A stretch of 64,000 nucleotides of DNA from Gorsachius magnificus (lineage: Eukaryota > Chordata > Aves > Pelecaniformes > Ardeidae), in contig CM067085.1 in NCBI GenBank assembly GCA_034008185.1, positions 55,031,602 to 55,095,601 of the forward strand, read 5' to 3'. Position numbers and translations under genes: made by a program. Positions 39,671 through 50,000 of this stretch are shown here, piece after piece. Below the pieces are notes generated by a model. That model was not told the DNA's origin and made no database searches. It worked only from the letters and a program-made list of their open reading frames with translations. Every line of letters starts with the position of its first letter. Within the stretch, counting starts at the first letter, position 1.

Positions 39671-41435
39671 TTCTTTTGATACGGTAGTTCTGAAGAAGGT
39701 CTGGTCCACGTCAGGAGTTCTGCAAGCTCCTCTGATGAATTGCTCGATTTAATGATTTAATGTTGTCTAAAGGTTTAAGTTCTGTATTAAGACCTGTCAT
39801 AATATTTATCCAGTCCAGATATAACTGATCTCTCTCTTTACACCTGCCTTCACAGCCTTTCTGGTTTTCCCCTACCATGTCACAGGCTTTGTTACTGTTA
39901 GTAACAAAGCACCAGGACAGAGGGAGACTCGAAGCCTGAATTTTCATGCTTCAAGGACTTAAGAGCAGAGCAGTTGCTCCTTTTGATTAATTTCCTGTAG
40001 TTTATGGTTTGAAGAACCTAAAGAATTGTTAACCAGTGAGCTGTTATGTTATGCTCCTACATCTGTGACCCCAAAGATATCTATTCCCATGTTCCACTGT
40101 CCTAATGAGCTCTTCTGCCTGAAAGTTTTAGTTTTGAAAAATATATTTTACCTGAGTCTGAATTTTATTCAGTTAATAAACATCTCTAGAATCTAGATGT
40201 ACGGAGGCCTGGATAATAGCAGAAAGCAAGTAAGGAATCATCCAGGGAGTAGGTCTAAACATCTGATTTACCGGTTGACTTTTACATTGTTACCTAACAG
40301 TCTCTAGCTGGTTTTAGGTCCAGTAGCTTAGTCCTGGCAAAGGACACCATTCCAGTTCAGTGACAATCCAAGTGTAACATTGCCATTCCAAATACAATCC
40401 TTTGTCATCATTTGATATTTTTTATATCCCTGAACACTGACGATATTTATAGGTTATATACATTCACAGATTTCAATGATCAGAAAAAGACTGATGGAGC
40501 TTTCTTAAATTAATATTGTAATGCGAGCAGATTTATAATAACAAGGCTAGTGAAGTGCAGTGTCAACTGAAAAATAGGGAAGTCCTCATTCCTTCTGCCT
40601 CTGGCCTGTTTGATTCCAGGTGTAGAGCATTTGCTGGCAATACCTTCAGAAGTTGGTAAGACCTGGGGAACAAGCCATATTCTCTCTCCCAGATCCATAA
40701 TTCCAGCATGTCTTTGTCCATTTTCTCCAACCCTTTGCTAGCTGGTTAGGCAGTATCCCCTCCAGCCTCCAAGAGAAGCATTTGCCAGAGATAAGCCTGC
40801 TCCTTAACAATCCCTAAGGCTACTGCATCTTCTGGAGCCTCTTCTGCCTTTCTGATTCTGTCTGATGTAAAGGGTCCATTACAGGGAATACTAGATGAAT
40901 TTATTAAACTGAAAATGTGCATTAAAAGTAAAGAAAAATGTCCTTCTATAAATAAACATTCGTACAGCACAGGTCTCAAGACAATCTTCCATGGTATGTG
41001 GAAGACTTGTCGCTTTGCAAATTTAAAATTAATGGGCATGTTGTAGTTACATTAATATAAAAGGCTTCTTGCCTGGTCATGATGATGGACTAAAAAACCG
41101 AAGAAGCCTCTTCACTTTTAGGTTTTCTGATTCTCAGGCACCAAAAAGGAAATGGAAACAACCATCCTCTATGAAGGGTAAGGTTGGACTAAGTGAAAGA
41201 GAAGATGCTGCAGCAATTGGTAATGTCAGGCTAAAGTAGCTGTTGGATTCGGGCAACTAAACAGAGAAGTAAAATATTATGGAAATATAACAGTAGCTAC
41301 AGTGAAATCACAGCATGGAGAAAATCAAGGAAAAAGAATGAAAGTAAGTGCAGTGGGTGAAAGACAAAAAAGCCCAATACAGTCAGCTTAAGCAAAGGGA
41401 GACAGTGAGAAACCTACGGGAAAAAAAGGCAGGTA
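39671..41435. other. Intergenic; may contain the far end of the ancient CR1
   Basis: The first 250 bases may still belong to the decayed CR1 at 38.4 kb. The rest, up to the young CR1, shows no gene or repeat that I can name. Frames of 62-97 codons on the minus strand look accidental. Confidence 0.5.
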
Positions 41436-43570
41436 GAATCATAGAATGCTTTGGGTTGGAAGGGACCCCTAGAGGTCATCTAGCCCAACCCCCCTGCAGT
41501 GAGCAGGGACACCTCTAACTAGATCAGGTTGCTCAGAGCCCCGTCCAACCTGGCCTTGAATGTTTCCAGGGATGGGGCCTCCACCACCTCTCTGGGCAAC
41601 CCCTGCCAGTGTTTCACCACCCTCATTGTAAAAAATTTCCTCCTTATATCCAGTCTAAACCTACCCTGTTTTAGTTTAAAACCATTACCCCTTGTCCTGA
41701 CACAGCTGGCCCTACTAAAAAGATTGTCCCCATCTTTCCCATAGGCCCCCTTTAGGTACTGAAAGGCCGTAATCAGGTCTCCCCGCAGCCTTCTCTTCTC
41801 CAGGCTGAACAAGCCCAACTCCCTCAGCCTGTCCTCATAAGAGAGGTGCTCCAGCCCTTGGATCATTTTAGTAGCCCTCCTCTGGACCCGCTCCAACAGT
41901 TCCCTGTCCTTCTTGTGCTGAGGGCTCCAGAGCTGGACGCAGTACTCCAGGTGGGGTCTCACCAGAGCAGAGTAGAGGGGCAGAATCACCTCCCTCGACC
42001 TGCTGGCCACGCTTCTCCTGATGCAGCCCAGAGTACAGTTGGCCTTCTGGGCCGCCAGGGCACATTGCCGGCTCATGTCCAGCTTTTCATCCACCAGCAC
42101 GCCCAAGTCCCTCTCGGCAGGGCTGCTCTCAATCCTTTCTTCCCCCAGCCTGTACTGATACTGGGGGTTACCCCGACCCAGGTGCAGGACCTTGCACTTG
42201 GCCTTGTTGAACCTCATGAGGTTCACACAGGCCCACCTCTCCAGCCTGTCCAGGTCTCTCTGGATGACATCCCGTCCTTCTGGTGTGTCAACCACACCAC
42301 TCAGTTTGGTGTCATCTGCAAACTTGCTGAGGGTGCACTTGATCTCGCTGTCTAAGTCATTGATGAATATATTAAACAGCACCGGTCCCCGTATGGACCC
42401 CTGAGGGACACCACTCGTCACCGGTCTCCATCCGGATGTCGAGCCATTGACCACTACCCTCTGGATGCGGCCATCCAGCCAGTTCCTTATCCACCGAACA
42501 GTCCACCCATCAAATCCATAGCTCTGCAATTTAGAGAGAAGGATGTTGTGGGGGACCGTGTCAAAGGTTTTGCAGAAGTCCAGGTAGATGACATCCCTTG
42601 GTTTTCCCTTGTCCACTGTTGTTGTCACAGCATCATAGAAAGTCACTAGGTTCGTCAGGCAGGACTTGCCCTTGGTGAAGCCATGCTGGCTATCTCGAAT
42701 TATCTCCCTGGCCTCCATGTGCCTTAGCATAGCTTCCAGGAGGATCTGTTCCATGATCTTCCCAGGCACAGAGGTGAGGCTGACAGGTCGGTAGTTCCCG
42801 GGGTCTTCCTTTCTACCCTTTTTGAAAACGGGCACAATGTTTCCCTTCTTCCAGTCCCCAGGGACTTCACCTGACTGCCATGACTTTTCAAATATCATGG
42901 AGAGTGGCTTGGCAACTACATCGGCCAATTCCCTCAGGACTCTGGGGTGCATCTCATCAGGTCCCATGGACTTATGTGCGTTCAGGTTCCTCAGGTGGTC
43001 ACGAACCTGATCTTCTCCTACAGCGGGAGGGGTTTTGCCCTCCCGGTCCCCCTCATGCCATCCATCAACTTGGGAGGGGTGAGGAGAGAGGTTGCCAGTG
43101 AAGACTGAGGCAAAAAAGTTGTTGAGTACCTCAGCCTTCTCCTCATCTGCTGTTACCAGCTTGCCAGTCTCGCTCATCAGCGGGGGTACGCTTTCTTTAA
43201 CCATCCTTTTCTGGTCGATATACCTGTGGAAACCCTTCTTGTTATTCTTTGCATCCCTAGCCAAGTTTAGCTCCAGCTGAGCCTTGGCCTTCCTGAACCC
43301 ATTCCTACACAACCGGACCGCGTCTCTATACTCTTCCCAGGATGCCTGTCCCTGCTTCCACTGCCTGTGCAGTTCCCTCTTCCTCCTTAGTTTGACCAGC
43401 ATCTCTCGTCTCAGCCATGCTGGTCTCTTCCCTTCTTTGCCCGATTTCTTACACCTAGGGATCGAGAGCTCTTGCGCTCTGTGGATCACATCCTTAAAGA
43501 TCTGCCAGCTCTGTTCTGTTCCCCTGTCTCTGAGGACCGTTTCCCAGGTAAGCTCTGGGTTATTCTCTTT
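41436..43570 (-). mobile_element. Young CR1 LINE, 5'-truncated, open reading frame intact
   Basis: This antisense-oriented CR1 copy has its 3' end at about 41436, marked by the repeated ATTCTATG-type octamer read on the minus strand. The minus frame 41519-43489 is open for 656 codons, and homology continues in frame upstream to about 43565, where the element stops; the endonuclease half and 5' UTR are absent. This is the usual 5' truncation from aborted target-primed reverse transcription. The young look and the near-identical copy at 54 kb point to relatively recent activity. It lies about 2.5 kb upstream of the NEK7 CpG island, antisense to NEK7. Confidence 0.95.
41519..43489 (-). CDS. CR1 ORF2 reverse transcriptase, N-terminally truncated
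   Basis: This 656-codon frame encodes the reverse transcriptase and C-terminal part of CR1 ORF2p, the enzyme that copies LINE RNA at nicked genomic targets. Visible in order are a basic, helical region (about residues 1-100), the finger motif [21 protein letters not shown], the first catalytic aspartate in [17 protein letters not shown] and the catalytic FADD at residues 390-393 (42311-42322). A Cys/His-containing tail ends in a conserved CR1 C terminus ([18 protein letters not shown]). The segment after GVPQGS reads IRGP, where the 54-kb copy has VLGP, so one RT motif is altered. The endonuclease domain and any promoter are missing, so it should not be an autonomous element. It is a relic frame, not a host gene. 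The first Met is arbitrary, since the frame is open further upstream. Confidence 0.85.
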   Translation of the reverse strand: MIHRAQELSIPRCKKSGKEGKRPAWLRREMLVKLRRKRELHRQWKQGQASWEEYRDAVRLCRNGFRKAKAQLELNLARDAKNNKKGFHRYIDQKRMVKESVPPLMSETGKLVTADEEKAEVLNNFFASVFTGNLSPHPSQVDGWHEGDREGKTPPAVGEDQVRDHLRNLNAHKSMGPDEMHPRVLRELADVVAKPLSMIFEKSWQSGEVPGDWKKGNIVPVFKKGRKEDPGNYRPVSLTSVPGKIMEQILLEAMLRHMEAREIIRDSQHGFTKGKSCLTNLVTFYDAVTTTVDKGKPRDVIYLDFCKTFDTVPHNILLSKLQSYGFDGWTVRWIRNWLDGRIQRVVVNGSTSGWRPVTSGVPQGSIRGPVLFNIFINDLDSEIKCTLSKFADDTKLSGVVDTPEGRDVIQRDLDRLERWACVNLMRFNKAKCKVLHLGRGNPQYQYRLGEERIESSPAERDLGVLVDEKLDMSRQCALAAQKANCTLGCIRRSVASRSREVILPLYSALVRPHLEYCVQLWSPQHKKDRELLERVQRRATKMIQGLEHLSYEDRLRELGLFSLEKRRLRGDLITAFQYLKGAYGKDGDNLFSRASCVRTRGNGFKLKQGRFRLDIRRKFFTMRVVKHWQGLPREVVEAPSLETFKARLDGALSNLI

Positions 43571-45164
43571 TAATGCATGAATGTAGAGAAAGCTTCAAAT
43601 GCTACCTAGGTCTCCCCTGGTGATTGTGAACTGCTCATTTTCCATCTGAGAGAATCTAGAAAAGGGCAATAGCTGCCTGTGATAGTAGTAATTGCCTTTA
43701 TTTGCAAAAAAAATACACCTAATAAGACGCGTTATTTTGTGGTCAGCTACACACCAATTATCAACCCCTCCTTTTTCCATCAGAGGTTTTGCAAATACAT
43801 GACTGTCTCCCACAACTGAATTTCTGGTTGAGATTAAAGGGACTTTTGGAGGTGGAAAACATTCAGTGGAATTGCTGATTGTAATTCTTTTGAGTAACTT
43901 CCTAATGTTATATGGCAGATCTATCAAGTTTTCACCCTTGTGGAGAAACATAAAGTATTGTACTTTTTACATGAAAATAATCCAGGGAATTCTTGTTCAA
44001 GAAACCGCTTCTGCAAGATAGCTTATCCGTGAAAAAAAAAAAAAATCTTAATCATGATTCCAATTTATTCTTTTAAAGAAATGCAAAATGCACTTCAAAG
44101 GGGAAGATTATAGTGTATGTCTGATTCCACAGGCAGAGCGGTCACCTTGTCACTGTACTGGGCTAGTGACATCAAATAACCCAATGCTAAAGTAAAGAGG
44201 AAATGTGCAGAACAGTTAATAAACATGTCAACATCAGAGAAATGAGAACCAGCAAAAAAAAACCTTCCTCGCAAACTTAATTAGACTCTGTATCAGTCAA
44301 TACACTGCAGATTTCTCAAGCTGAAAAGTTTGCCCCAGAAGCAGACAGTATTATTTTGTCCAGAGGGAGGTGAATAGACTTTTCCCAGACACACTGGCCC
44401 ATTTCCTAACTATTCTGCAAGAGACTTAAACCAAGTATAACTTCACCTGTTACAAAAAAAAAAAAAAAAAAAAAAGGGCAGAACAGCCCAACCCTTATGA
44501 GAACTGAAATGAGAAAAATGAGAATTTGTTTTGGACAAAATGAAGTACGTCTGATTCAAGATAGTTTTAAATTACTGTTTTCTCACTGGAATGCCAGAGA
44601 CCTGTCTTTTACAGATGGTTTCCACACCTGAGAAAGAAACCATTTGATCAGAATAATCCATAACCTTACCAGGGGAAATTGTGGTCAGCTTTCACACTTT
44701 TTCCCCATCATTGGTTCTTAAGATCTCTATTCTGTGATGTTAATTGCGTTTCCACATCCTGAAGCAGGCTAAACTTTGAGGAACCTGGAAAATAGTAGTA
44801 TTTTGCAATTAAGCATTTTTGTATCTACTTAACCCCAGTGCTGTTGCAAAAGTAGAAGCTGGTGGGACAGGACTCACCAAGAGTCTGGTCTTTTTTGTTC
44901 CTGTCACTTTTATTTCTCTGAGTATAGCAAAAAGCAGCCCGAGTCACTCCCAGCTGGTACAGTCAATACCTAGTACCTTGTAGACTGTCACAATTTATAC
45001 ATGAAATTAAAAGTACGTTGTTTGACATGCAGCGTTTTCCAAAGCAGACCAGGCCAAAGCCTTAGACCAGTGGTGTTCACTGAACTGCAGAAGAACCAGT
45101 CCCTGGTTTCCAGAGGCCTGGGCTTGTATTTCTCCTGCTCCCGTCCACTTCTGGTTTTGCCAGG
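43571..45164. other. Upstream flank of the NEK7 CpG island
   Basis: AT-rich sequence between the young CR1 and the island, containing the 22-A run. A 118-codon minus frame at 43595-43951 has no recognisable domain. No exon supported. Confidence 0.6.
44454..44475 (+). repeat. A homopolymer (22)
   Basis: A run of 22 A followed by GGGCAGAACAGCCC. No retrogene is recognisable upstream of it, so it is probably an expanded homopolymer. It lies between the young CR1 and the CpG island. Confidence 0.85.
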
Positions 45165-45300
45165 AGAGCGCTGCGCTTTCCGCAATTGCTGGCATTACTG
45201 CAGCGCCCGCGGTGCCAGCGCCGACGGAGGCCCCACCGTGCTCGAGAGTAGGAAGGCGCAGCAGATGAACGGTCCCTGCCTGAACGCACTTACAAGCCAG

Positions 45301-45306
45301 GTAAGT
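45301..45306 (+). other. Consensus 5' splice donor, possible alternative first exon
   Basis: The junction CAG|GTAAGT at 45298-45306 matches the donor consensus exactly. An acceptor-like tract ending in TTTTGCCAG at 45155-45163 would define a 137-base exon (45164-45300); alternatively the donor could end a first exon at the island edge. It could belong to an alternative NEK7 leader or to a separate non-coding transcript. No transcript evidence is available. Confidence 0.35.
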
Positions 45307-45960
45307 TTCAGACGAGCTGCCGGTTCTCCCGCGCACGCAGAGGCGGAGGGAGCCGGCCGCCGCTCGCCGCCGCCAGCAGCTGGCTGCCAGCCAAGCCCTC
45401 GGCCGCAGCACCGGCCTTCCAGCGCAGAGCCGTGCCGCCAGCGCCGGTCACCCCGCCGGCCGAGGCCGCCCGGGGGGAGCCGGCGGGGTCTCCGGTGCCC
45501 CGCGTCCCACGGGCGCTTCCGCCGGCGCCCCGCGGCCTCACCCGGCTCCCGCCGCCCGGCCGGGAGGGGGGCGGCGGTGCGAGGCGGGGCCCGGCGGCCG
45601 CCCCGCCTCCGTCCTCGGGGATGCCGGGATGTTTACGGGCCCGGCAGGAGCAGCAGGGAGCGGAGAGGAGGTCGGGGTCGCCGCGGGTGCCCGAACCGCC
45701 CGCCAGGAGCACAGCTAGGCGCCCGCGGCCAGGTCCGGCCCCGGACCGAGGCGCCGGAGAGGAAGGGAGGCCGGTTCCAGGCCCCCGCGCCAGGAGAAGG
45801 CGGAACCAAGCTTCCCGGTGAGCGGGGCGGCAGCGGGGGCCGCCAGGCGGGCGGCGCGGGGCCGTGGCGGGGGTCCCGGTGGCCGCGCCCGCTCTCCTGG
45901 AGGCGCTTTCCCCGCCGCCTCGCGCGGGCGGCTGTCAGGGGTCCCGCCCCCCGCCTCCTA

Positions 45961-45998
45961 CCATTGGTCGCCGGTGCTCTCGCTTGTAGCGCCATTGG
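45961..45998 (+). promoter_or_regulatory. Paired inverted CCAAT boxes (NF-Y type)
   Basis: Two CCATTGG motifs occur at 45961-45967 and 45992-45998, 31 bases apart, which is about three helical turns. Paired CCAAT boxes at about this spacing are a known NF-Y arrangement in promoters of cell-cycle genes, which would suit a mitotic kinase. They lie just upstream of the proposed first exon. The motifs are seen directly; NF-Y binding is inferred. Confidence 0.65.
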
Positions 45999-46029
45999 CT
46001 GCGGCAGCTGCCTCTCCGCCCGCCGCAGG

Positions 46030-46076
46030 GGGAAGGAGCGGTGCGGGGCTGGAAGCGAGAAACTTTCTGCGCCGCG
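46030..46076 (+). other. NEK7: Probable NEK7 non-coding exon 1
   Basis: Since exon 2 begins with 5' UTR, a non-coding first exon is required upstream. The best candidate ends at 46076 before a GTGAGG donor (46077-46082), 79-110 bases downstream of two inverted CCAAT boxes, which is normal CCAAT-to-exon spacing. The start given is an estimate; no TATA box or sharp initiator is visible, as expected for a CpG-island promoter. Other usable donors are the GTGAGC at 45818 and the GTGAGG at 46232. If 46077 is used, intron 1 is about 14.97 kb (46077-61046). The choice is inference and would be settled by one spliced cDNA. Confidence 0.5.
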
Positions 46077-46997
46077 GTGAGGGGGCGGGATGGCGGCGGC
46101 CGGCCCTGGCGGGGCCGCGGCGGTGCCTGCGCCTCGCGTGTGGGTATCGCCACTTGCCCAGCGCCCCGCGGTCTGAGGGGCAGGGCGGGCCGCTGTGGGG
46201 GCGCCGGAGCAGGTGGTGGTGGTGGCTGTGGGTGAGGCGGCTCCCTGAGGGCTGCGGTGGTGTTTCGCCCCGCCGGTGGCTGGCCCCGCTGCGGAGCACG
46301 GCTGCCTCCGTCGAGAGGCAGGCGGGAGGGCGGCCGGGGACCCTGCCCGGCAGCGGCCCGGCCCGGCCACCTCAGCGTGCCTCAGGCTGCCCTGCGGCCT
46401 GGCTGCCGTGCCGCCCGCCGCAGCCCCCCGTGCCTCTGCCCCTGGCTGGGCTCTGCGGCTTCGTAGCGCAAGCGGAGCCTCGTTCCTTGCTGTCTTCCGT
46501 CATTTCCAGCTGTTTTCCTCCAGGCTCTTCTGCCCTCCTCTCACCTGGGAGGTTGGAGCCGGGCGGATGCTCCCCGGGCCAGCCGAGGGGGCAGCCCCGT
46601 CTGGCGGGTTTCACACAGCGCTGGCTAAAAATAGCGTCGTGCCTGGGAGCCGCGGCCCTGTGGTAGAGAGTGGAGAGAGCGCTGTCCCGGGCGGGAGCCT
46701 GCTGCCTCTGCCCCTCTCCCTCCCCCCGGGCAGCCGCCTCCGGCTGAGGGGAACCGCCGTGGCCCTCGCTCCGGCGGCGCCGGGGAGGGGCAGGAGGGCA
46801 GAGGGGGATGCCTGGCCGTCAGGGCCCCTCTTGCCCGCGTTTCCCAGTCTGCTTTCACCAGCCTCCCGTGGCTTCTGGGTTTGCCTTCCTTCACTGTTTG
46901 GTGAGGCTCCCGGATGGTGGCAGCGCCAGCAGCTGTGCTGCGCTGTGAGGAGCTGAGGCCTGGAAGTGAGGCATCCCCCACCTGCTGGGTGGTTATT

Positions 46998-47009
46998 CCC
47001 CCCCCCCCC
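46998..47009 (+). repeat. C homopolymer (12)
   Basis: A run of 12 C just past the 3' edge of the CpG island, in the proposed intron 1. Confidence 0.9.
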
Positions 47010-50000
47010 TTCCTAGTGCTTTTCTGTTTACCTTATGTAGCACCTGGTCTTGGTTATACTAATACTGGCCTTGAATTTCACTTTGTGTGTGTGCAAACTA
47101 TGCCTGCTTGGCTTTAAGAATCAGAAGTTCACAATGTTGTTCTTTGGGCAGATGTTTTGTTTTGCTTTGCTTTTCATGAGGAGCATCACTTCTTGAATGA
47201 CAAAACTACTTTGGATGTTAAACCTACTTCTGATAAAAGATGATGAGGTGTGTGTGCATTAAATTGCACAAGTATTTGATTCTTTATATTGGAAAAAAAT
47301 TCTTGATTTTTTTTTTTTTTCCCCACTTGTGACACCAAATGAATGGTAAACTTTTCTTTTGTCACCTTTGAGATGATGGCACTGTTTTTTCAGATTGCAA
47401 TGGCAGCATCACTTCTAAGGAAAGGTCACACATGCATAGTAATCTTGCTGAATGTACTGGATATATTTCCCGTATAAAGTTGTATTACAAGCTTGAGATG
47501 CAGAAGTTACGGTGAATGACATGTTAATCTGTAGGGTAGATGCTTTGGATGATTAGATGTCAAGTGCATATTTGCAGCTCTGCTAAATCAGGAAGAATGA
47601 AGTTTAAAAATACTTTACTTTCAAGGCTGTCTAGCAGACAATTCAGTGTTGCAGTGCTGTACAAATGTCTGTATTTGAAACTTTGGACTCGGGACAGTTG
47701 AGAGGGATAAAATGCAGTAGAAAAGAGTCATTAGTTCATGGGTTATGAAAAACCTAGGCAAAGAAAAGAAAGCTGCTTTGTGTTTTGGAAGGAGACAAAC
47801 CTGCAAGCAATGACCAATAGCTTTAAAGTAAGAACTTAAAGCCCTCCAGGTTTGTTTCTTTTGGTTTTTTTCCTTTTTGTTACTAGAGTAAAGAATATAT
47901 TGAGAACACCTGTTCTTTAATTTCAAAACATGAAGATATATTTATAAATACTTGATGTTTGGGTAGATCAATTCTCAAAGCACACTTAGATGTTTTCATG
48001 TTAAGGGTAGAGATACTGCCTTTATTATAGATATCTTGTATTCAACACAGCAATTAGTCATTGCAGTAAAAAAAATAATTTGAGAACAAATCACAGAATT
48101 TTATCCAAACTCAATCTTTTTTGATTGACTTATCACAGTGTCTTCCAGGGTCTACAAGAATTAGACAAGTAGAATCTCATCCCCACCATAGAAACTTGTT
48201 TCCAAAGAAGAAAAACATGTAACTTCTAGAGTTCATCTGAAGGCCTGTGAGCATATGAGAAACTCAAATGAAAAAAATAGAGTAGAATTCAGTTGCTCAT
48301 TTTACTGGGATGTGTGGTATCTTCTGAATTGTAAGATAGAGCCATATAGCCCACCCATACCTTTCTCTTTGGTGCAACAAAGTCGAGCTCAGTTGCACAA
48401 AACGTAGCCAGTCCAGTATATTTGTCCACAGAGACAATTTAGTGAGGCAGTTTGTTCATGCGTGCAAAAACCCTCCATGTTTAATAAACTTAGTACAATA
48501 TCCTGCATTTATGCTAGCCCTGTATTCAGTTGTATTGCCATTGATGACTTGTTGCCTTCTGAAGTTTGATGTTGTTCCAAAGATCTTTGCTGAAAGGATG
48601 AGTTCACGTTACCTGGAAAAGTCAAACTACAATAACTTCTTCTCTATCTCCAAGTGAATTTTTTTTTCATTATTTGGGGCTTATCCAAAAATCCCTCCTG
48701 ATTCCCGAGGAGTAGTGCTTAGGAATGATGTGGAGAGGGGGGATTATCTTGATCAGGTTAATACTATGAATAGTTGTATGAGTTGACTGACTAATTTCCA
48801 GAATTAATTTGTTTTGGTTTAGCTATGTTCCATGTACTTTGCAACAGAGATGAAAATAACTGACCAAAATATCAAAGTGATGATAAGGGCAGCCTTTAGA
48901 GCACTGATTTGCTGTGTTTATCACCATTTGACCTCCCCCAGCCACATGGGAAGGAACTCAGCCCTAGAGTGAAGTAAAACATCACCACCTGTTTCCTTTT
49001 TAATAAGTATTAAAAGGATTCTTCCTGTCAGGTTAGTTAAAAAAGCTGAAGAGAAGCAATGCTAGTGAAGTGAGTTGCTTCTCTGGTGAAGATAATCCTG
49101 TGTGCATGTCTCTGGCACGTGAAACATAACTGTGATTCAGTCGTGATTTCTGTAGCTAGAAAATGCACAGTATATTTCAAGTGCCATTATTCCCTGTTGG
49201 GCAAACAGAACACATGCTTATGTAAGGGAATTTGTTATAAAATTTTAAACAAGGCATTACGAAGAGGAATTTGTGAGAAAATACTATAAACAATCATGTT
49301 ACAACCCGATTGCGCATAGTTAATCTTGTGATATTAGTGACTTCTTGCTGTTGATTATAGGTGACAAAGTAAATAGGCTGCATCATTTGGCATTTGGGAG
49401 TTTGCATTCAAGCCTCTTTGCTTTAATTTGCTTGGAATGATTTATAACAAAGTTATTGCTGTCTTATTTAATAGCTAGATCTGTATTGGGCTAGATTAAT
49501 TACTTTACAGTGTCATAAAAGTACATGTAGAGCTTGTGGAGTAGATCCTTGCCAAAATCTTTGGGAGAGCTTTGAGTTTGGTTTGTCAACACTTCGCAGC
49601 ACCTGTCTTTTTCAGTTCATTTTAATATTTTGTTGTTGATGTATAAAGTTTACAAAATTATTGATTCCTCAAAAGCTGGAAGGCAAAAATATCACAGGTG
49701 AACTTAAAGTTAATTCTAAAATAAGTAAAAACTTGTGGTGGGAAAATACATAGCATTCTGTCCTGTAGAGGCCCTTCTTCTGTACCCTTTTCGTCCTCAT
49801 CTGAGAGCAGATCCAAAAAAGGCGTTGTCTCTGCAACAGTGAACTTCCAGTACTTGCCCTGACTGAAATTCAGAACTGTGTGCTAGGTACATGAGCTGCT
49901 TGTGAAGTTCATGGAGATAAGTAGGACTTCAGAATAGAAGCAGCAAGCAGCCTGCAAACAGACCGCTTAATGCACAGCTAGTCATTGAGGGTACTCCAGA

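Larger units (their letters stand above)
45165..46850. promoter_or_regulatory. CpG island over the NEK7 promoter
   Basis: About 1.7 kb of very GC-rich sequence dense in CG dinucleotides stands out sharply from AT-rich flanks, with long stretches such as 45430-45960 almost without A/T runs. It has several GC boxes (for example near 45582, 45601 and 46081) and no TATA box. Lack of stop codons makes long frames appear in all six frames here (up to about 359 codons); they look like composition artefacts, with Pro/Arg/Ala/Gly-rich translations and no recognisable domain. Such islands are usually unmethylated promoters, often firing in both directions, so a divergent minus-strand transcript is possible. 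The edges are approximate. Confidence 0.9.

Noticed and set aside
41846..42355. 169-codon + strand frame within the CR1 at 41 kb, repeated at 54407-54916
   Set aside because: It is the reverse-strand shadow of the CR1 reverse transcriptase frame and occurs in both copies for that reason.
43595..43951. 118-codon minus-strand frame beside the young CR1
   Set aside because: Lies outside the CR1 homology and has no recognisable motif.
45001..46956. Several long open frames on both strands (up to 359 codons) in the CpG island
   Set aside because: GC-rich sequence lacks stop codons. The translations are Pro/Arg/Ala/Gly-rich, occur in nearly every frame at once and show no recognisable domain.
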